From: Bacteroidota bacterium
GTDB lineage: Bacteria; Bacteroidota; Bacteroidia; Chitinophagales; Chitinophagaceae
DNA: 64,000 nucleotides
Direction: 5' to 3'
NCBI GenBank assembly: GCA_016183765.1
Contig: JACPEA010000001.1
Location: forward strand, 1 to 64,000
The notes under the pieces are model-generated. The model saw only the letters and a list, made by a program, of their open reading frames with translations. It did no database searches and had not been told where the DNA came from. The translations under genes and the position numbers were made by a program. Below, in pieces: positions 1-9,291 of this stretch. How positions within the stretch are numbered: position 1 is the stretch's first letter; each line of letters begins with the position of its first letter.

Positions 1-230
1 ATCTTCAGTTTTTCGTTAAGTTCTGAAGGGCCCTGGAATTCCAGTAACCAGTAGATACCGGTTGTTTTTTTCTGGATAGGGTAAGCGAGGGATTTTAAGC
101 CCCATGGGTTGCTGTGCACGGTAGCACCACCCAGTTCGGCGATCAGGTCGGAATACTTTTTCTGAGAAGCTTTGAAATCTTCTTCAGACAGTACCGGTGT
201 AAAGATCACCATCAATTCGTAACTGTTCAT
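1..230 (-). CDS. rpsF: 30S ribosomal protein S6 (5' part, runs off left edge)
   Basis: Read on the reverse strand from ATG at 230, the 76 visible codons begin MNSYELMVIFTPVLSEED and later contain SNPWGLKSLAYPIQKKTTG, which is the characteristic S6 pattern of a beta-strand start and a basic central segment. S6 binds 16S rRNA with S18 in the platform of the small subunit. The C-terminal part lies outside the window. In most bacteria rpsF heads an operon with rpsR and rplI, which would lie further left. The start is clear: no in-frame upstream ATG fits better, and a palindrome sits 45-60 bases upstream. Confidence 0.95.
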   Translation of the reverse strand, partial: MNSYELMVIFTPVLSEEDFKASQKKYSDLIAELGGATVHSNPWGLKSLAYPIQKKTTGIYWLLEFQGPSELNEKLK

Positions 231-274
231 TACCTGAATTTTTAGGTTTTAAATTTGGTTTCTCCCAATGGACA

Positions 275-310
275 CCCCGAGTACTCGGGGCGAATCTGCC
301 AAAACAGATT
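275..310 (-). promoter_or_regulatory. rpsF leader hairpins, including a perfect 16-bp palindrome
   Basis: Bases 275-290 are a perfect palindrome (CCCCGAGTACTCGGGG), which as RNA gives a six-pair stem with a GUAC loop. Next to it, 293-298 and 305-310 (AATCTG / CAGATT) form a second small stem. Both lie in the probable 5' untranslated region of rpsF. In other bacteria the rpsF leader carries an S6:S18 autoregulatory element; whether this is one is inference, because the known bulged CCG loop was not confirmed here. Confidence 0.4.
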
Positions 311-330
311 TGGGGCTGCAAAGGTAGGGA

Positions 331-361
331 AAAGTTAGTAGTTAGTAGTTAGTAATTAGTG
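331..361. repeat. Heptamer tandem repeat (GTTAGTA type)
   Basis: Three consecutive GTTAGTA heptamers are followed by the variant ATTAGTG, between the 3' end of the endonuclease-like gene and rpsF. It belongs to the same degenerate GTNANTN heptamer class seen in other gaps of this window. Confidence 0.75.
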
Positions 362-402
362 GTTTTTTAGCTTTATATCCCATTATTTGCCTGAGAGGGC
401 CC

Positions 403-1434
403 TTATTTAAGATTTTTTATTAATATGATATAGGTGGGGAAATGGTCGCTATAACCTCCCCGGTAGCTGTTCCCGTCCCAGGTACGCATGGGATAACCTT
501 TGTAACGTCCCGAGAGCTCTTTCAGGTAAGCCGGACTGAACACATACTGGCTATGGAAGAAAAAACCGCTTGCCTGGGGTGGCAGCCAGGAATGAGAGAG
601 CAGGATCTGGTCGAAAAGTCCCCAGCTGTCGCGGTTGGCCAGGGTGCCAATACCCCGGCTATAGAGTTCGGCCCAGGGGTTGAATAATTCCCCGGGCCGG
701 GTCTGGCTCATACGCGACCGGGCTCCCAGCGAGCGGGTAATGCTGCGACTGTCGGGGTCATCATTCAGGTCGCCCATGAGGATGATCTTGGCCCCGGGTG
801 TTTTTTGCTGCACCGCCTCGATATGTTTCCTGCAGGTGAGCGCCGCCTGTTCGCGCGCGGGAGAACTTCTTTCCTCGCCGCCGCGCCGGCTGGGCCAGTG
901 GTTCACATAAACATGGATCCGTTCTCCGGCCAGCCAGCCGGTAACATACAGGATATCCCTGGTAAAAAATGCCTCTTTGCTGTTGCCGGGAAGCTGTATC
1001 TCTAATTTCTCCGCTTTTTCAGGCGTGAAGATGGATGGGTTGTACAGTAAGGCCACATCGATGCCCCTTGCATCGCGGGAATCGTAATGAATGACCCGGT
1101 AATGCCGCTGTACCAGCAAAGGGTGGTGGGTAAGATCATACAGCACGGTATCATTCTCGACCTCGGCCACGCCCAGCAATGCAGGCCCGGAAGGACTGGT
1201 TTCCTTACCGATCTCGCTGATAACGGTAGCGAGTTTTTCCAGTTTGTCGAGATAGATCTTTCTTGTGTAATGTTTGATACCCGAAGGCGTAAAGTCATCA
1301 TCGTTCACCAATGGGTTATCGATGGTGTCGTATAAATTCTCAAGATTATAAAAAGCTACGACGCAGGCTTTGTATCGCTGAGCCGGTGTGGGCGTTTGGC
1401 AGATCAGCCATAACAGGAGGATACCGTATCTCAT
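403..1434 (-). CDS. Secreted endonuclease/exonuclease/phosphatase family protein
   Basis: 343 residues with an N-terminal signal peptide that probably ends at TPAQ (residues 16-19). The metal-dependent phosphohydrolase fold of the DNase I / exonuclease III superfamily is clear from its motifs in order: FYNLENL (28-34, Asn30), EVEND (Glu91), VNHWPSR with His179, GDLND (Asp222, Asn224), FDQILLS (Asp275) and SDH (Asp330-His331). All catalytic positions are present, so it should be active on a phosphodiester or phosphomonoester substrate in the periplasm or outside the cell. It is divergent from a TonB receptor and a DUF5689 lipoprotein (1596-5500), a grouping that suggests a joint role in handling an extracellular phosphate-containing polymer; substrate is inferred, not shown. 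Confidence 0.85.
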   Translation of the reverse strand: MRYGILLLWLICQTPTPAQRYKACVVAFYNLENLYDTIDNPLVNDDDFTPSGIKHYTRKIYLDKLEKLATVISEIGKETSPSGPALLGVAEVENDTVLYDLTHHPLLVQRHYRVIHYDSRDARGIDVALLYNPSIFTPEKAEKLEIQLPGNSKEAFFTRDILYVTGWLAGERIHVYVNHWPSRRGGEERSSPAREQAALTCRKHIEAVQQKTPGAKIILMGDLNDDPDSRSITRSLGARSRMSQTRPGELFNPWAELYSRGIGTLANRDSWGLFDQILLSHSWLPPQASGFFFHSQYVFSPAYLKELSGRYKGYPMRTWDGNSYRGGYSDHFPTYIILIKNLK

Positions 1435-1519
1435 AGAGTGTTTTCGGTAAACCTACAGTGACATTACCAGCTGCGGTAGCGTATTTACCGCAATTTTCAT
1501 TCAGTCACTTGTTTTTATA

Positions 1520-1559
1520 AATGCAGGAAATTATTTTAGCCTGGTCTGTCTCCTGCATT
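1520..1559. promoter_or_regulatory. Inverted repeat in divergent promoter region
   Basis: AATGCAGGA (1520-1528) and TCCTGCATT (1551-1559) are perfect 9-bp complements separated by 22 bases, between the divergently transcribed endonuclease-like gene and the TonB receptor. It could be an operator or a hairpin in the receptor leader. No regulator is encoded next to it. Confidence 0.3.
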
Positions 1560-1595
1560 GCATTCCCCGTGTGAAATAGGTAAAACAGTTTAGCC

Positions 1596-4163
1596 ATGTT
1601 ACGATCACTATGGCCCTTACTGTTGCTATGTGTTTGCAACAACATTCATGCGCAGCGGTATCATCGGGCAGACAAAGAAAAAAACAGGTTTACAGACAGT
1701 ACAGCCGCTTCCTTGTTGAAGGAGGACCAATGGTACGATCTGCCCATCATCACCCTGAATGAAACAGAACGTACGACGGGAGATGGTGTTTTTGTACCGG
1801 GTCTCCTGATGGCAAACAGGGATGTGTTGTACACGATGGCAGCTTTTCACTTTTCGGTGAAGCGTTTTCGCCTGCGCGGTTATGCTCCGGATATGTCGGG
1901 TGCACAGATCAACGGGCTGCACCTGAACGATCCGGAAGACGGGAACCCACAATGGTCTGTCTGGTCCGGACTGAATGAAGTGACCAAAAACAACCGTGTG
2001 ATCCCCGGCACGGGTACTGCAGAACTGGGATTTACCAACCTGGGTAATACCATGCTGATGGATCTGCGCGCTTCGCGGCAAAGAGAACAGTTATTATTCA
2101 GCACCACTTTTAGCAACCGGATGTTCCGCAGGCGCATTTCATTTACCCGAAACAGGAGCTTTAATAAAAAAGGCTGGGCATCAGCTTTTTCTGTTAACTG
2201 GCGGGGAGCCGGGGAAAGTCATTTCCCCGGAACGGACCAGAAGGGTGGCGGTTACTATTTTGCACTTGACAAACAAACCCGGGAGGGGCACTTACTTTCG
2301 ATGGTTATACTGGGCAATTCCGTAACAACTGCCCGTCAGGGGCCGGTACTGAAAGAGTCGATGCAGCTGAACGGAAATGCTTTTTATAACCCTTACTGGG
2401 GATGGCAGGGCAGCAAAAAAAGAAATGCCAATACCAACCGTTCGCACCTGCCGATGCTGGTACTCTCGGATGAGTATCATCCCGATAACCAATCTGTATA
2501 CACGGTCTCTTTGGGATTGATGGCAGGCCGCAGAAGCGCTACTGCATTGGACTGGTACAATGCACCCGACCCAAGGCCTGATTATTACCGGTACCTGCCT
2601 TCTTATCAAACCGATAGCCTGCTGCGGAACGGGGTAGCAGAAGAGATAGGGGATCAACCATCGCTGTTACAGATCAACTGGCATCGGTTATATGATGTGA
2701 ACAGGAACAGCCGGGAGACGCTGCAGGATGCAGATGGTATCAAGGGTAATCTATTCTCCGGCTTACGGGCGCGTTACCTGTTGGCGGAAAGGATAACCGA
2801 TACCTGGAAGGCTGAATTCAGCATGGGTTATACGACCCGCATCAGCAACCTGGTCACAATAAACGCGGATGCTTACCTGCAATGGCAGCAAACGCATCGG
2901 TATAACAGCATCCGGGACCTGCTGGGGGCTGAATATTCAGTTGACTGGAACACATTTGCAGAAAATGATTACCCCGGAAATGTTAACGCCATCCAGAATA
3001 ACCTCCATCATCCGAACCGGGTATTGCGGGAGGGGGACAGGTATGGGTATGATTATCTCGTGAACACGGCCCGGGCCGGAATAACGGGGACGGTAACAGC
3101 ATCCTGGCAAAAAATGGATGGGTTTGCCGGGATATCCCTGTCAACTACGGAATATACGCGGGAAGGCAAGATGCGGAATGGGTTATTTCCCTTTCATTCT
3201 TATGGCAGATCGGCAACGCTGTCATTTACCAACCTGTCTGTCAAGACCGGGATCAACTATAAGATTAATGGTCGCAAATACCTGTACTTGCAGGCAATGG
3301 CAATGAGCAGGGCACCTTTCTTTGATAATATTTTTATCTCGCCCAGGACAAGGGATAGCCAACAGGAAAGGGTGACCGGCGAAACAATACTTACTGCTGA
3401 AACAGGACTTATCCTGAATTCGCCCAAACTGAAATTCAGGGTCTCCGCCTATATCACCGGACAGAATGATGGGATGAACGTACTTACTTTCTACCACGAT
3501 GCGTACCGGAGCCTGGTGAATTATGCTTTATCCGGGATCGATAAAATGCATTACGGAACCGAACTGGGAGCTGAATACAAACTAACCGGAAAATGGATGG
3601 TTCAGCTGGGTGTTTCAGCAGGTCGTTACTATTACAGCAGCCGGCCTGCTTTTTCAGTAACGGCCGATAACGATGCTTTTGTGCTGGAGAAAGGACGGGT
3701 GTATATGAAAAATTTCAGGGTGGAGGGAACGCCACAGGAAGCTTATGGTCTGGGGCTCAGCTACCAGCACAATAGTAGCTATCTGAACCTGTTTGCCAGC
3801 TATTTCAGAGAGCATTGGCTGGCATTCAACCCTATCCGGCGTACTTATCAGGCAATGGAAAATGTGGTTGAGGGTTCGGAACAATGGTCTCGCATGATCG
3901 CACAGGAGAAATTACCGGAACAGTTGACCCTGGATCTGTCGGGGGGATGTTCTTTCCGCTTGCGGTTGCCGGGTAGTCAGCATTTTCAGACCATCCTGTT
4001 ATATGTTGGCGTGAATAACCTGCTGAATAAAAAAGATATCCTCTCTGGCGGTTATGAGCAGCTAAGGTTTGATGCTGATACCAGGAATGTAGACAAATTT
4101 CCGCCCAAATATTTTTATGCCATGGGTTTGAACTATTCTGTAAATATTTCCTTTCGGTTATGA
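1596..4163 (+). CDS. TonB-dependent outer membrane receptor
   Basis: 855 residues. A signal peptide (cleavage near HAQ, residues 18-20) is followed by a TonB-box-like stretch (LPIITLNE, about 49-56), a plug domain (about 75-190) and a long beta-barrel rich in alternating aromatic and polar residues. It ends in SVNISFRL, a typical outer-membrane C-terminus. It lacks the N-terminal carboxypeptidase-like extension common in SusC proteins, so it is not a classic SusC. Its stop codon overlaps the start of the DUF5689 gene (ATGA at 4160-4163), so the two are translationally coupled. It probably imports a substrate bound or trimmed by the two neighbouring exported proteins; the ligand is unknown. 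Confidence 0.85.
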   Translation: MLRSLWPLLLLCVCNNIHAQRYHRADKEKNRFTDSTAASLLKEDQWYDLPIITLNETERTTGDGVFVPGLLMANRDVLYTMAAFHFSVKRFRLRGYAPDMSGAQINGLHLNDPEDGNPQWSVWSGLNEVTKNNRVIPGTGTAELGFTNLGNTMLMDLRASRQREQLLFSTTFSNRMFRRRISFTRNRSFNKKGWASAFSVNWRGAGESHFPGTDQKGGGYYFALDKQTREGHLLSMVILGNSVTTARQGPVLKESMQLNGNAFYNPYWGWQGSKKRNANTNRSHLPMLVLSDEYHPDNQSVYTVSLGLMAGRRSATALDWYNAPDPRPDYYRYLPSYQTDSLLRNGVAEEIGDQPSLLQINWHRLYDVNRNSRETLQDADGIKGNLFSGLRARYLLAERITDTWKAEFSMGYTTRISNLVTINADAYLQWQQTHRYNSIRDLLGAEYSVDWNTFAENDYPGNVNAIQNNLHHPNRVLREGDRYGYDYLVNTARAGITGTVTASWQKMDGFAGISLSTTEYTREGKMRNGLFPFHSYGRSATLSFTNLSVKTGINYKINGRKYLYLQAMAMSRAPFFDNIFISPRTRDSQQERVTGETILTAETGLILNSPKLKFRVSAYITGQNDGMNVLTFYHDAYRSLVNYALSGIDKMHYGTELGAEYKLTGKWMVQLGVSAGRYYYSSRPAFSVTADNDAFVLEKGRVYMKNFRVEGTPQEAYGLGLSYQHNSSYLNLFASYFREHWLAFNPIRRTYQAMENVVEGSEQWSRMIAQEKLPEQLTLDLSGGCSFRLRLPGSQHFQTILLYVGVNNLLNKKDILSGGYEQLRFDADTRNVDKFPPKYFYAMGLNYSVNISFRL

Positions 4164-5500
4164 CAAAGAAACAACAGTATAGGATGTATATCTGGAGTAC
4201 ATGTGTTCTGTTTTGCCTGCAGTGCAATAAAAAATTCGATGAGCCCCCTGTCTACCGGGGACCGGATATACATCCCAACAGGAGCATTCGTGAATTGCGT
4301 AACAGGCATACGCCGGGAAACTTTGAGTACCTTACCGAGGACCAGGTAATAGAAGGCATTGTGGTGGCAGATGACAGCCGGGATAATTTTTATAAATCGG
4401 TAGTGATACAGGATAGTACGGGAGGTATCACCATCCGTCTCGACGGTTTTGGCCTGTATACCGATTACCCGGTAGGAAGAAGGCTGGCCGTAAAACTCAA
4501 AGACCTGTGGATGGGCGATTATGCAGGAATGGTGCAGCTGGGCGCCGGTGTTGACCGTTCCGTTCCGGCATACCCGGAAATAAGACCGATACCGGTACCC
4601 CTGTTCAACCGGTTCCTTGTAAAAAAAGAATTGAACCAGCCCGTTGTTCCCAGGCAGGTGCGGCTGGATGAACTGGCCGACTCGTTGCAGAGTTGCCTGG
4701 TACGGATTGACCAGCTTGAGTTTGCAGTAAACGATACCGGGAAGACCTATGCAGATGCGGTCAACCGGATATCTTCGAACCTGACTGTAAAAGCCTGCGG
4801 TGGCGGTAGTGCCTATGTCCGTACCAGTGGTTTTGCCAGGTTTGCGTCTGCCCGTGTTCCCAGGGGCAATGGAAGTATCACGGCCGTTTACAGCGTGTTC
4901 CGTTATGATAAACAATTACTGATACGGGATACTGCTGATGTGCAGCTAACCGGCTTGCGTTGCCGCCCTCCGGGTATCAAGGAATTGCTGGTGGAGGATT
5001 TTGAACAGCAGGCAAATGGTATTGTACAGGATCATGGCTGGAAAACGATCGCAGAATCGGGTGACCAGTTATTTCTCATTAATACCACGCAGAACAACCG
5101 GTATGCCGAAATCAGCGCTTTTGCCACCGGTAAACCGGTCGTGGTATCCTGGTTGATCAGTCCGCCGGTGAACCTGTCGAACTCGGCCAACGAGATCCTG
5201 CGGTTTGTTACCAAAGACGGATACGACAACGGAGCCACCCTGCAGGTGCTGGTATCGGGCAATTATGACGGGGCCAATACACCCTGGAAAGCCCGTTGGA
5301 CACCTTTACGGGCGCTCATGGCCAAAGGCTCTGTGCCATCGATCAATCCTGGCTGGGTGTCTTCCGGAGATATCAGTCTCTCTGCTTTTTCGGGTACGGT
5401 TCACCTGGCTTTCCGCTACGAGGGGGCTGATCCTGCATCGGTTTTTGACCGTCGTACCACCCGCTTCCTGCTGGATGAGGTCAGGGTACTGGGTAACTGA
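4160..5500 (+). CDS. DUF5689 domain lipoprotein
   Basis: 446 residues. The N-terminus is a hydrophobic export signal ending in FCLQC, with Cys22 as the likely lipidated residue, though this lipobox is not canonical. The central part (about 65-260) matches the DUF5689 pattern: a beta-rich, OB-fold-like domain with the segment VIEGIVVADDSRDNFYKSV. The C-terminal third (about 280-446) looks like a choice-of-anchor / cleaved-adhesin-type beta-sandwich (VEDFEQ at its start, FLLDEVRV near its end). The four-base overlap with the upstream receptor implies stoichiometric synthesis. By analogy with SusD-type pairs it may be the surface ligand-binding partner of the receptor; this is inference. Confidence 0.8.
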   Translation: MTKKQQYRMYIWSTCVLFCLQCNKKFDEPPVYRGPDIHPNRSIRELRNRHTPGNFEYLTEDQVIEGIVVADDSRDNFYKSVVIQDSTGGITIRLDGFGLYTDYPVGRRLAVKLKDLWMGDYAGMVQLGAGVDRSVPAYPEIRPIPVPLFNRFLVKKELNQPVVPRQVRLDELADSLQSCLVRIDQLEFAVNDTGKTYADAVNRISSNLTVKACGGGSAYVRTSGFARFASARVPRGNGSITAVYSVFRYDKQLLIRDTADVQLTGLRCRPPGIKELLVEDFEQQANGIVQDHGWKTIAESGDQLFLINTTQNNRYAEISAFATGKPVVVSWLISPPVNLSNSANEILRFVTKDGYDNGATLQVLVSGNYDGANTPWKARWTPLRALMAKGSVPSINPGWVSSGDISLSAFSGTVHLAFRYEGADPASVFDRRTTRFLLDEVRVLGN

Positions 5501-5624
5501 ATACCTGCATTTTTTTCCTGCCAGAACCCAATAACCGCCTTTACAGGGCAGCAGGAGATTGCCAACCTGTCAGCATGGGGTTGTTTGGTATTTAATTTGT
5601 TCATTTGCAGCCAAAACGAGTACT

Positions 5625-7475
5625 ATGCAAAAAGGCCAGATACGGGTTCAGACCGAGAACATCTTTCCCATCATCAAAAAATTCCTGTACAGTGACCATG
5701 AGATATTCCTGCGTGAGCTGGTGAGCAATGCGGTTGACGCATCGCAGAAATTAAAGACCCTTTCGTCCATTGGTGAAGCCAAGGGCGAGTTGGGGGAACT
5801 GCGGATCGATGTGGTGCTGGATGCCAAAGAGAAAACCCTCAGCATCATTGATCGTGGTGTGGGTATGACTGGTGAAGAGGTGGACAAATACATCAACCAG
5901 GTTGCTTTCAGCGGTGCGGAAGAATTCATGCAGAAATACAAGGATGCCAATATCATCGGGCATTTTGGCCTGGGATTCTACAGCTCCTTCATGGTGAGTG
6001 ATAAAGTGGAGATCTACACCAAGAGCCATAAGGAAGGAAGTGGTGTTTACTGGAGTTGCGATGGTAGTCCCGAATTTGAATTATACGATGTGGATTATAA
6101 CCAGCGTGGTACCAAGATCGTATTGCACATCAATGAAGAGAGCAAAGAGTTCCTGGAAGCCGGAAGGATCCGCAGCATCCTGGAAAGGTTCTGTAAGTTC
6201 CTGCCCATCGCCATTTATTTCTCCGAGGAAGGAGAGAAAAAAGAAGGCGAGGAAAAACCTGTCAACAATACCGATCCGATCTGGGTTAAGAAACCTTCCG
6301 AATTACAAAAAGAGGATTACGAGAAATTCTACAAGGAATTATATCCTTTCAATGAAACACCATTGTTCTGGATACACCTGAATGTGGACTATCCGTTCAA
6401 CCTTACCGGTGTATTGTATTTCCCCAAGATCAAACAGAGCTACGAGATACAGAAAGACAAGATACAGTTGTACTGCAACCAGGTATTTGTGACTGATGAG
6501 GTAAAAGACATTGTACCGGAGTTCCTGATGTTGCTGCAGGGGGTGATCGATAGTCCGGATATACCGTTGAACGTGAGCCGCAGCTACCTGCAGGGCGATC
6601 CGAATGTGAAAAAGATCAACGCCCATATCACCAAAAAAGTGGCCGATAAGCTGGATGAGATATTCCGTACAGAAAGGAATTCGCTCGAAGAAAAATGGGA
6701 AAGCCTTGGCTTATTCGTTAAGTATGGAATGATGACCGACGATAAGTTCCTGGAAAAAGCCAACAAGTTCCTGGTGATGGAAGATACCGATGGTAAGTTC
6801 CATACACTGGAGGAATACAAAATGGCTACCGAAGCCTTACAGAAAAACAAAGATGGCAAACAGGTGATCCTTTACACCACCCATCCTGTTCAGCAGGATG
6901 CTTATATCCAGGCATGTAAATCGAAGGGATATACCGTAGTGAAGATGGAGACGCTGGTAGACGCGGCATTCATCAATACCATGGAAATGAAATGGGAGAA
7001 CGTAAGTTTTGTCCGCGTGGATGCGGATATCGTGGACAACCTGATCGACAAGCAGGATGCGCAGGATACCGTATTGAGTAAGGATGATGAAACCAGGCTG
7101 AAAGACCTGTTTGTTCTGCAGATCGATAACCTGCATGTGACCACGGAGATCAAGGGGCTCAGCCCGGGATCTGCCCCGGTGATCGCTACGCGCCCGGAGT
7201 TCATGCGACGTATGAAAGATATGGGTGCTGTAGGTGGCGGTATGACCGCTTTTTATGCGCAGATGCCGGATGAAGTGACCCTGACCGTCAATGGCAACCA
7301 TCCCATTTACCAGAGCCTGTTACAGGAAAAGAACGCCGATCTGCAACAGAAACAGGTGCGTAACCTGGCTGACCTGGCACTGTTATCGCAGGGATTGCTG
7401 AAAGGAAATGAGCTCACCAATTTTATCAACCGAAGTGTGGAGTTGTTGCAGGGGGAGATGAAGGTGAATGCTTAA
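5625..7475 (+). CDS. htpG: Molecular chaperone HtpG (Hsp90)
   Basis: 616 residues from ATG at 5625; an upstream in-frame extension exists but the family start is MQKGQIRVQTENIFPI. The GHKL ATPase domain has Glu31 and Asn35 in ELVSNAVDA, then DRGVGMTGEEV and GHFGLGFYSSFMV. The middle domain has NVSRSYLQGD with the conserved Arg. The C-terminal dimerisation domain is shorter than in E. coli, as is usual in Bacteroidota. It is a cytosolic ATP-dependent chaperone for stress-damaged and late-folding proteins. It is a single-gene unit with a good terminator at 7492-7523. No heat-shock operator was recognised in the 124-base upstream gap. Confidence 0.96.
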   Translation: MQKGQIRVQTENIFPIIKKFLYSDHEIFLRELVSNAVDASQKLKTLSSIGEAKGELGELRIDVVLDAKEKTLSIIDRGVGMTGEEVDKYINQVAFSGAEEFMQKYKDANIIGHFGLGFYSSFMVSDKVEIYTKSHKEGSGVYWSCDGSPEFELYDVDYNQRGTKIVLHINEESKEFLEAGRIRSILERFCKFLPIAIYFSEEGEKKEGEEKPVNNTDPIWVKKPSELQKEDYEKFYKELYPFNETPLFWIHLNVDYPFNLTGVLYFPKIKQSYEIQKDKIQLYCNQVFVTDEVKDIVPEFLMLLQGVIDSPDIPLNVSRSYLQGDPNVKKINAHITKKVADKLDEIFRTERNSLEEKWESLGLFVKYGMMTDDKFLEKANKFLVMEDTDGKFHTLEEYKMATEALQKNKDGKQVILYTTHPVQQDAYIQACKSKGYTVVKMETLVDAAFINTMEMKWENVSFVRVDADIVDNLIDKQDAQDTVLSKDDETRLKDLFVLQIDNLHVTTEIKGLSPGSAPVIATRPEFMRRMKDMGAVGGGMTAFYAQMPDEVTLTVNGNHPIYQSLLQEKNADLQQKQVRNLADLALLSQGLLKGNELTNFINRSVELLQGEMKVNA

Positions 7476-7491
7476 CTGGTAATTACTGTGA

Positions 7492-7523
7492 AGGCTGCTT
7501 ATCGTTTGGTAAGCAGCTTTTTT
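7492..7523 (+). terminator. Terminator after htpG
   Basis: GCTGCTTA (7494-7501) pairs with TAAGCAGC (7510-7517) around an eight-base loop, and is followed by a run of T. It lies 17 bases after the htpG stop codon. Confidence 0.8.
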
Positions 7524-7593
7524 ATTGGCTCATAAAGCTTTGGATATCTATATTTAATAAATGCTTCCGAGAGAATATGGTTGCATGTTGGTT

Positions 7594-9291
7594 TTAGGCC
7601 GAGAGCCGTAAATCAATCATCTTCAGCTGTAAACTTGTTTCGCCGTTCCATACATTTTCATCGATGGTGAAAACGATATCGATCGGTTGTTGCTGTTGGA
7701 GGAGTGTGAATTTATCGGCCATATTAAAACCGATGCCGGTAAAACTGATGTTATCTTGCTTCAGCACAAAACGGATATGCTGTTCCTTCACGATTTTGGA
7801 GAAACCTGTGTCAATCACATTGCGGGCAATGAAAACCGGCCGCATATTGTCTGGCCCGAATGGTTCCATCTGTGAAAGGATACTGAAAAATGAGGGGGTG
7901 ATATCTGCAAAACTGATCTCCGCATCAATGATGATCTCCGGAATGAGCAGGTCATCGGTGATGAGCCTGTTTACTTCTTTTTCAAAAGCATCTGCAAAGT
8001 CGGTCACTTTTTCGGGTAGCAGTGTCATACCTGCTGCGGCAAAGTGGCCGCCATAGCCCAGCAGGTGTTCCCGGCAGGCATGGATGGCTTCGTACAAGTT
8101 AAAACCTGTCACACTGCGTGCGCTGCCGGCAACATAATCGCCACTCAGGGTCAGCACGATGGTGGGTCGGTAATAGGTCTCTATCAAACGGCTGGCCACA
8201 ATGCCCACCACGCCCTTGTGCCAGTGTTCCTGGAAAACCACGGTGGTCTTGCGGGTGACCGCATGCGGGTCCTGCCGGATCAGTTCCAGGGCTTCCTGTG
8301 TGATGCTGCTGTCAGCCTCTTTCCGGTCGGCATTGTCGCTGTGCAGCATTTCGGCAAAAGCAAGCGCTTTGCCGGAGTCTTTTTCGATGAAGAGTTGCAC
8401 TGCTTTGCGGGCATCATCCATCCTGCCGGCGGCATTCACCCTGGGAGCGATCACAAATACGAGATTGGTGATGTGCATCTGTTTTTGTACACCGGCCAGC
8501 TGCATCAATGCTTTGATACCGGCACAGGGGTTCTCGTTTACTTTCTGTAAACCGAAATAAGCCAGCGCCCTGTTCTCGCCGGTGATCGGAACAATATCTG
8601 CCGCTATGGCCGTAGCTACCAGGTCAAGGTAAGCGAGGTAAGATTCATCGGGCAGTCCCAGTTTTTCTGCGAGTGCCATCATCAGTTTTAATCCCACACC
8701 GCAGCCGCAGAGCTCTTTGTAGGGATATTGGCAATCAGCCTGTTTGGCATTGAGGATGGCCACAGCCGGGGGAAGTTCCTGATCGGGCAGGTGGTGATCA
8801 CAGACAATGAAATCGATACCGAGTGTTTTTGCGTAACTGATCAGGTCCACAGACTTGATACCGCAGTCGAGAGAGATGATCAGGGTAAAACCATTCTCTT
8901 TGGCGAAATCGATCCCCATTTTTGATATACCATATCCTTCCCGGTAACGGTGGGGGATATAAAAATCCGTATCGTTGTAGATATCGTGGATGAACTGGTA
9001 CATACCCGCCACAGCAGTGGTGCCATCCACGTCATAATCCCCGAACACGAGTATTTTTTCTCCCTTGTCAAATGCGGAAAGGATGCGTTCCACCGCCTTG
9101 TCCATATCTTTCATCAGCCAGGGCGAATGGAGATCGGTAAGTTGGGGGCGGAAATATCTCTTGGCTTTATCGAAGTCGTCGATACCTCTTTGGACAAGTA
9201 TCTTACATAAAACAGGATTGATTTTCAGGGCATCCCTGAGCGATGTCGTTTTTCCCCCGCCGGCCTGTAGTATGTTCCATCTTTTTTGCAT
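7594..9291 (-). CDS. recJ: Single-stranded-DNA-specific exonuclease RecJ
   Basis: 565 residues, the normal length. The DHH-family motifs are intact: GDYDVDG with Asp85, Asp87 and Asp89; DCG (142-144); CDHH (164-167); and the DHHA1 signature RVNAAGRMDDA, followed by the C-terminal OB-like domain. RecJ degrades single-stranded DNA 5' to 3' in RecF-pathway repair, mismatch repair and fork restart. Its ATG shares one base with the TGA of the upstream prenyl synthase gene (TGATG at 9289-9293 on the reverse strand), so it is likely translated by termination-reinitiation within a two-gene operon. Confidence 0.95.
   Translation of the reverse strand: MQKRWNILQAGGGKTTSLRDALKINPVLCKILVQRGIDDFDKAKRYFRPQLTDLHSPWLMKDMDKAVERILSAFDKGEKILVFGDYDVDGTTAVAGMYQFIHDIYNDTDFYIPHRYREGYGISKMGIDFAKENGFTLIISLDCGIKSVDLISYAKTLGIDFIVCDHHLPDQELPPAVAILNAKQADCQYPYKELCGCGVGLKLMMALAEKLGLPDESYLAYLDLVATAIAADIVPITGENRALAYFGLQKVNENPCAGIKALMQLAGVQKQMHITNLVFVIAPRVNAAGRMDDARKAVQLFIEKDSGKALAFAEMLHSDNADRKEADSSITQEALELIRQDPHAVTRKTTVVFQEHWHKGVVGIVASRLIETYYRPTIVLTLSGDYVAGSARSVTGFNLYEAIHACREHLLGYGGHFAAAGMTLLPEKVTDFADAFEKEVNRLITDDLLIPEIIIDAEISFADITPSFFSILSQMEPFGPDNMRPVFIARNVIDTGFSKIVKEQHIRFVLKQDNISFTGIGFNMADKFTLLQQQQPIDIVFTIDENVWNGETSLQLKMIDLRLSA

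Noticed and set aside
4133..4915. Open frame (about 260 codons) on the reverse strand over the DUF5689 gene
   Set aside because: It lies opposite a clear lipoprotein gene, has no domain, and its composition follows the opposite frame.
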